DNA of 64,000 bases from UBA1189 sp045126595 (GTDB lineage Bacteria; Bacteroidota; Bacteroidia; Bacteroidales; Bacteroidaceae), in the NCBI GenBank assembly GCA_045126595.1, contig JBGVOS010000040.1, positions 1 through 64,000 on the forward strand. The letters run 5' to 3'. Below, piece by piece: positions 60,963 to 64,000 of this stretch. The notes under the pieces are model-generated. The model made no database searches. It was not told the origin of the DNA and saw nothing but the letters and a program-made list of their open reading frames with translations. The translations under genes were made by a program, and so were the position numbers. Position 1 is the stretch's first letter, and every line of letters starts with the position of its first letter.

Positions 60963-61181
60963 TCAACCCATAACGCCGGTCAATAATTCGTGCTCAAGGA
61001 ACGAATATACATATTTCGGACTCTGATAATACAAACCTGTGTTCTTGTCGCGAAGTTTTATGTAGGTGTCCGAGGTATATACCGTATCTATGGCCTCTTG
61101 AAAGGATAGATTTCTCTTTTCCATAAGTAGCGTGGTCAATTCCGCTGCTATGTACTCTACCATATATTCTATGTCGTTCAT
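60963..61181 (-). CDS. DUF3791 protein (second copy)
   Basis: A 72-residue protein. The sequence MVEYIAAELTTLLMEKRNLSFQEAIDTVYTSDTY, spread over about residues 7-40, and LYYQSPKYVYSFLEHEL fit the DUF3791 family. Its start overlaps the DUF3990 stop codon by 4 nt, so translation is coupled. In this family setting the small proteins probably act as antitoxin or partner of the DUF3990 protein; this is inferred from pairing only. Confidence 0.82.
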   Translation of the reverse strand: MNDIEYMVEYIAAELTTLLMEKRNLSFQEAIDTVYTSDTYIKLRDKNTGLYYQSPKYVYSFLEHELLTGVMG

Positions 61182-61651
61182 AGTTTAGATAAGTGTGAAA
61201 TGGATCTCTCTGTTCCGAAAAAGTACTGAAAGGTTATACCCTTGAAGTATTTTATCCGATGAAGGAACTCTCCCATGTCTATGCTCCCTTCTGTCAACTT
61301 CTGCATTTGGAGTCCAATCTTGTCGTTGGCTATCGGACCGTATATCACATCATACTCATCTTGCAAAAATTCGGATTCTTCTCTGTTTTTGAATACAAAT
61401 TTTGCCCATTCTTCTGAATATGAATCAAAGGATAGGTATCGCAATGTGCCATCCGATAGTTTGCGTTCGTCAAAACTGAATGAAGTGACTATAGGAGTGC
61501 CACCCAATGCCATGGTACGTAGGGAAGCCATTTGCTCGGCCTGCTGTAAATCGGCAGACAGGTAAAAACCTCTTCCAAAATCCTTGAAAGGTTTTGATTT
61601 TAGCAACTCTATATTGTTTATTTCAACGTTGCTGCCATGATAAAGTATCAT
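61178..61651 (-). CDS. DUF3990 protein, putative ADP-ribosyltransferase-fold toxin
   Basis: A 157-residue protein. MILYHGSNVEINNIELLKSK, then KDFGRGFYLSADLQQAEQMA and SFDSYSEEWAKFV, match DUF3990. The order Y-H-G-S, then G-x-G-F-Y-L-S, then a later acidic motif (KGITFQYFFGTERSISHL) resembles the ADP-ribosyltransferase fold. It overlaps a DUF3791 gene by 4 nt on each side. Catalysis and target are not known. Confidence 0.85.
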   Translation of the reverse strand: MILYHGSNVEINNIELLKSKPFKDFGRGFYLSADLQQAEQMASLRTMALGGTPIVTSFSFDERKLSDGTLRYLSFDSYSEEWAKFVFKNREESEFLQDEYDVIYGPIANDKIGLQMQKLTEGSIDMGEFLHRIKYFKGITFQYFFGTERSISHLSKL

Positions 61652-61875
61652 ACGATGCCTCCTCCTTGACGTTTCATATAATTGACTAGCATATCCATCG
61701 CATCAGAAAAACTAAGAGTATGCATGATGTCATAATGCTTGTCTACCATATCTACTCCTCCATAACGCTTCACATAGCGATATGACTGTAGTACGTTCAA
61801 ATTATGCCACTTGGCGAAGTGTGATATGAGTGACATCAGATATTCTGCCTTGTCTCTAATTATAGATCTTTCCAT
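61648..61875 (-). CDS. DUF3791 protein (first copy)
   Basis: A 75-residue helical protein. It contains AEYLMSLISHFAKWHNLNVL, YRYVKRYGGVDMVDKHYDIMHT and DAMDMLVNYMKRQGG, and belongs to DUF3791 but differs clearly from the other copy. It is first in the coupled three-gene unit. A possible -7-like element TTACTTTG (one mismatch) lies 21 nt upstream of the start. Confidence 0.8.
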   Translation of the reverse strand: MERSIIRDKAEYLMSLISHFAKWHNLNVLQSYRYVKRYGGVDMVDKHYDIMHTLSFSDAMDMLVNYMKRQGGGIV

Positions 61876-61956
61876 ACGATATTTATATTCATAGGCAAAG
61901 TAACAAATAATTTAGTTGACCTCCTATGCTTTTAACCATTTTTGAGGATACGATTA

Positions 61957-62081
61957 ACGAGTAACGAAGACAGCTGCGCTATACGATGATATAATAAACG
62001 AAGATAGCCGGAGGTTGTACGAAGAGCGACAAGCGCTACGAAAATAGCCTTTGGCTATACGAAAATACTAAACAGTACGAT
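61957..62081 (-). repeat. Mini-hairpin array, ACGAA orientation, 7-8 units
   Basis: ACGA(A/T/G) at 61957, 61964, 61983, 61998, 62019, 62038, 62059 and 62077. Hairpins include ATAGCC-ttt-GGCTAT and AGCG-acaa-CGCT. The array ends 3 bp before the stop codon of the four-helix-bundle remnant, exactly as at the intact copy. Confidence 0.82.
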
Positions 62082-62084
62082 GGG

Positions 62085-62165
62085 TTATTGTTTTCTTAGG
62101 GTTCTTATCAATCGGCTTAGCTGACACTCTATAGAGGTGACAGACGAATTTAAGGCTTCATAGCC
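62085..62165 (-). pseudogene. 3' remnant of a second four-helix-bundle gene
   Basis: Translation on the minus strand reads GYEALNSSVTSIECQLSRLI then RTLRKQ and a TAA stop. The intact protein at 49613 ends YRVLNSKVISIECQLSRLI then RTLRKQ, so 20 of the last 24 residues agree. The 5' side runs straight into a TTCGT mini-hairpin array; about 100 codons are missing. Confidence 0.85.
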
Positions 62166-62321
62166 TTCGTACTGCCTCGGCAGTATTTGTTATCGTTATT
62201 ATTGCTTTTCGTGCATCGTGCGCGCTTTGCGTGCCTTCGTACAGCTTTAGCTGTCTTTGTAGCGGATCACCGCTCTTCGTGCACTCCGTGCCTTCGTTGT
62301 CACTTTGCTCGCAAAGTGACA
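62166..62321 (+). repeat. Mini-hairpin array, TTCGT orientation, about 7 units
   Basis: TTCGT/ATCGT-like starts at 62166, 62192, 62208, 62215, 62236, 62256, 62276 and 62293. Hairpins include ACTGCC-tc-GGCAGT, ACAGC-ttta-GCTGT and, at the end, TGTCACTTTGC-tc-GCAAAGTGACA (62298-62321). It mirrors the left array across the remnant. Confidence 0.82.
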
Positions 62322-62493
62322 TACCTCTGGGGCTTAGACTAATTCATAATCGCATAAGAATCAGCCTATTAGATAGCAACAGCGTGTTAATTTCTCTATG
62401 CATAAGAGAAGTTTGGTGTAAAGATACGTGTTTATATTTGATTTTCATACTTTTTAACGATTTATTTTGAGGGGAAGGGTGAGCAGCCGCGTT

Positions 62494-62625
62494 CGTGTCA
62501 TCTCGAGCGAATGCGAGAGATCTCGTAAAGTCTCTTGAAATATAATCTCCAGTCCCAGCGTGAGATCCTTGACTTCAGCCCCTTCGGGCGTCGACCTAAA
62601 GGTTCACTTCGTTCAGGATGACACG
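62494..62625. repeat. TGTCATC-family element, 132 bp
   Basis: CGTGTCATC and GATGACACG are perfect 9-bp inverted ends. The left part TCTCGAGCGAATGCGAGAGATCTCG is also close to the start of the 259-bp element at 45293, while the right part resembles the element at 37044, linking the two sub-families. Confidence 0.8.
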
Positions 62626-62641
62626 GAGAGCCCCTACCTCC

Positions 62642-62700
62642 TTAACCCTTCACCTTTTAACCCTTAACCTTTAACCCTTCACCTTTAACCCTTAACCCTT
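62642..62700. repeat. Heptamer array, eight units of TTAACCC/TTCACCT
   Basis: Eight 7-bp units (one of 8 bp) lie immediately downstream of the VirE-type gene, ending 3 bp before its stop codon. This is the same pattern as in the polysaccharide locus. Confidence 0.88.
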
Positions 62701-62703
62701 TCA

Positions 62704-64000
62704 TCACTCCAAAGCGCTGAGGCGGGCGGTCTCCTGCTGGCGTAGCTTGATGTCGGTGTGGGTGAGCAGGATGACATTCCATCCACGTATGTTGTCATGA
62801 CGGCGGGGCTGGTAGCCCAGGCGGTTCATCCAGATGGCGATGGTGCGCGGCAGGAGTGGGGTCTTCACACCGATGTTGATGGTCTCGATGATACGTGTGG
62901 CGGTGTAGAACTCGCCCACCTCGTGCGGCTCGGGACGGCGGAAGTAGGTCTGTATGAGCTCACACTCCATGTTGGGTTCCTCGAAGTGGTGGTTGTGGCA
63001 CTCGAGCTCGGCATTCTCCTCGGCGGTAAACCAATAGGGGAATCCTTCACACCATAGGGCATAGGCCTGGGCATAGAGGCCCTCGTAGGGGATGGGATGA
63101 TCGTAGGGCGAGTCGATGCTGTCGACCATGAAGGGGAGCCAGCGACGGTTGCCGGTGAGGTCGGTGAGGAAGCGGGGGTTGTTGCCCGTGGCACAGAACG
63201 AGGCGATATGTTCGCGACGCTCGCGGTAACGGGCATAGGCGGCACGCTCGTTCACCGAAGGGTCGGTGGTGAGGGCCTTGAGCTGGTTGAGCGCGCGAGG
63301 CTTCAGGTTGTCGAGCTCCTCGAGGGCGATGAGGGCCATCTCGGTGAGCTCCAGACGGTCGTCCCTGTCCATGCGATGGGCAAAGTTGCGGGCCGAGAAG
63401 TAATCGCGCAGCACGGGAGGTAGCAGGTGGCGCATGAAGGTACTCTTGAAGATACCTTGCGAACCGATATAGGTGAGTATCTCGTGGTTGGTCTTGTCGG
63501 GATCGAACCATGCCGCCACCATGCCTACAAACCACTTCCTGAAGTAGCGGTTGTGCATCTCCTGCGAGCAGCCGGTGACATGGACGCGAGAGGCGAGCTC
63601 TTCGATGTAGTCGTATCCATCCCACGGGGAAAGGCTGGTCATATACTCGCGCATGGGGTGGTACTCGGGGTAGAAATCGCTCTCGATGATGATGTAGAGG
63701 TCGGAGAGACGCAGCCTACGGCCGGTGTCGAGGGAGAAGGCGCGGTAGAGCGAGTGGACGTGGCGGTCGGTGAGCTCGGACCATAGTAACGATGACGAAA
63801 ACGAAGACGAAGACTTTTTCTCCAATTTATCATCGTTATGGTCATCGTACAGCTCTTGGGCGGTGGTGGCTGGCGGTGGACAATGGGTACCTATCTCCCA
63901 CTTGCGACTGATGACGTTGTGGCGTATGCGGACCTCCTTCTGGGTGAGGTAGTCCTGTATCTCGGCTACCGTGGCACAGCTGTCTTTCTTCTCACGAGGC
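62704..64000 (-). CDS. VirE/VapE-type P-loop protein, N-terminus beyond window
   Basis: A protein of at least 432 residues reading unbroken to the window edge. The part before the TTG at 63825 continues in frame (KDSCATVAEIQDYLTQKEVR, RHNVISRKWEI), so that codon is not the start. Walker A-like GSQGIFKSTFMRHLL and Walker B-like LIALEELDNL are present, followed by TDPSVNERAAYARYRERREH and FCATGNNPRFLTDLTGNRRW, typical of VirE/VapE helicase-primase-like proteins of Bacteroidales. These often sit near capsule loci and mobile elements. Confidence 0.85.
   Translation of the reverse strand, partial: PREKKDSCATVAEIQDYLTQKEVRIRHNVISRKWEIGTHCPPPATTAQELYDDHNDDKLEKKSSSSFSSSLLWSELTDRHVHSLYRAFSLDTGRRLRLSDLYIIIESDFYPEYHPMREYMTSLSPWDGYDYIEELASRVHVTGCSQEMHNRYFRKWFVGMVAAWFDPDKTNHEILTYIGSQGIFKSTFMRHLLPPVLRDYFSARNFAHRMDRDDRLELTEMALIALEELDNLKPRALNQLKALTTDPSVNERAAYARYRERREHIASFCATGNNPRFLTDLTGNRRWLPFMVDSIDSPYDHPIPYEGLYAQAYALWCEGFPYWFTAEENAELECHNHHFEEPNMECELIQTYFRRPEPHEVGEFYTATRIIETINIGVKTPLLPRTIAIWMNRLGYQPRRHDNIRGWNVILLTHTDIKLRQQETARLSALE

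Noticed and set aside
63823..63825. TTG as the start of the VirE-type gene
   Set aside because: The same frame continues upstream to the window edge with family-like sequence, so the gene is cut by the window and does not begin there.

Overview
The window is chromosomal DNA from a Bacteroidales bacterium, most likely family Prevotellaceae or Bacteroidaceae. The ribosomal gene order (rpsL-rpsG-fusA-rpsJ-rplC-rplD-rplW-rplB-rpsS-rplV-rpsC-rplP-rpmC, with no tuf after fusA), promoters of the TAnnTTTG type, a type IX secretion-style C-terminus on a large surface protein, and the protein families present all point there. Genus and species cannot be fixed from sequence reading alone.

Region by region: 1-8173 is the str/S10 ribosomal operon on the minus strand with its promoter. 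8.4-19.2 kb is housekeeping on the minus strand: a lipid A-type acyltransferase, a gamma-carbonic-anhydrase-like protein, two membrane proteins, purD, an alkaline phosphatase, argR-argC, prfB and nadB. 19.3-25.8 kb is a plus-strand run: topA-aroK, then an Lrp-type regulator, a fused gamma-glutamyl hydrolase/dipeptidase and L-serine dehydratase. 25.8-40.8 kb returns to the minus strand: tex, hisS, a 1268-residue surface protein, an internally deleted zinc metallopeptidase remnant, fur-purA, a lipoprotein, a DUF1573 protein, a subtilisin-like lipoprotein and an OmpA-family porin. 40.9-59 kb is an exopolysaccharide/capsule locus: Wzc-type tyrosine autokinase, Wza-type export lipoprotein, a PqqD / nucleotidyltransferase / HPr-kinase-like trio, seven glycosyltransferases, a Wzy-type polymerase, an acyltransferase, a LicD-type transferase and a hexapeptide acetyltransferase. 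59.2-61.9 kb holds a DarT-DarG toxin-antitoxin pair and a coupled DUF3791-DUF3990-DUF3791 trio. The right edge cuts a VirE/VapE-type P-loop gene.

The most unusual content is non-coding and lies in the polysaccharide and toxin-antitoxin region. (a) Short tandem arrays of about 20-bp mini-hairpins, each introduced by TTCGT (or ACGAA on the other strand), flank a four-helix-bundle (23S-IVS type) gene in mirror orientation. The same architecture recurs 12 kb away around a decayed 3' remnant of the same gene, and solo arrays occur elsewhere. (b) Arrays of 7-bp repeats lie at the 3' ends of five consecutive genes and contain their TAG stop codons; a 7-bp period places a stop in every reading frame. 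(c) A family of small elements with TGTCATC terminal inverted repeats is scattered through the window. (d) Four palindromes with an exact 22-bp period lie near 10 kb. Together, (a) and (b) look like boundaries at which polysaccharide gene cassettes can be exchanged; that role is inference.
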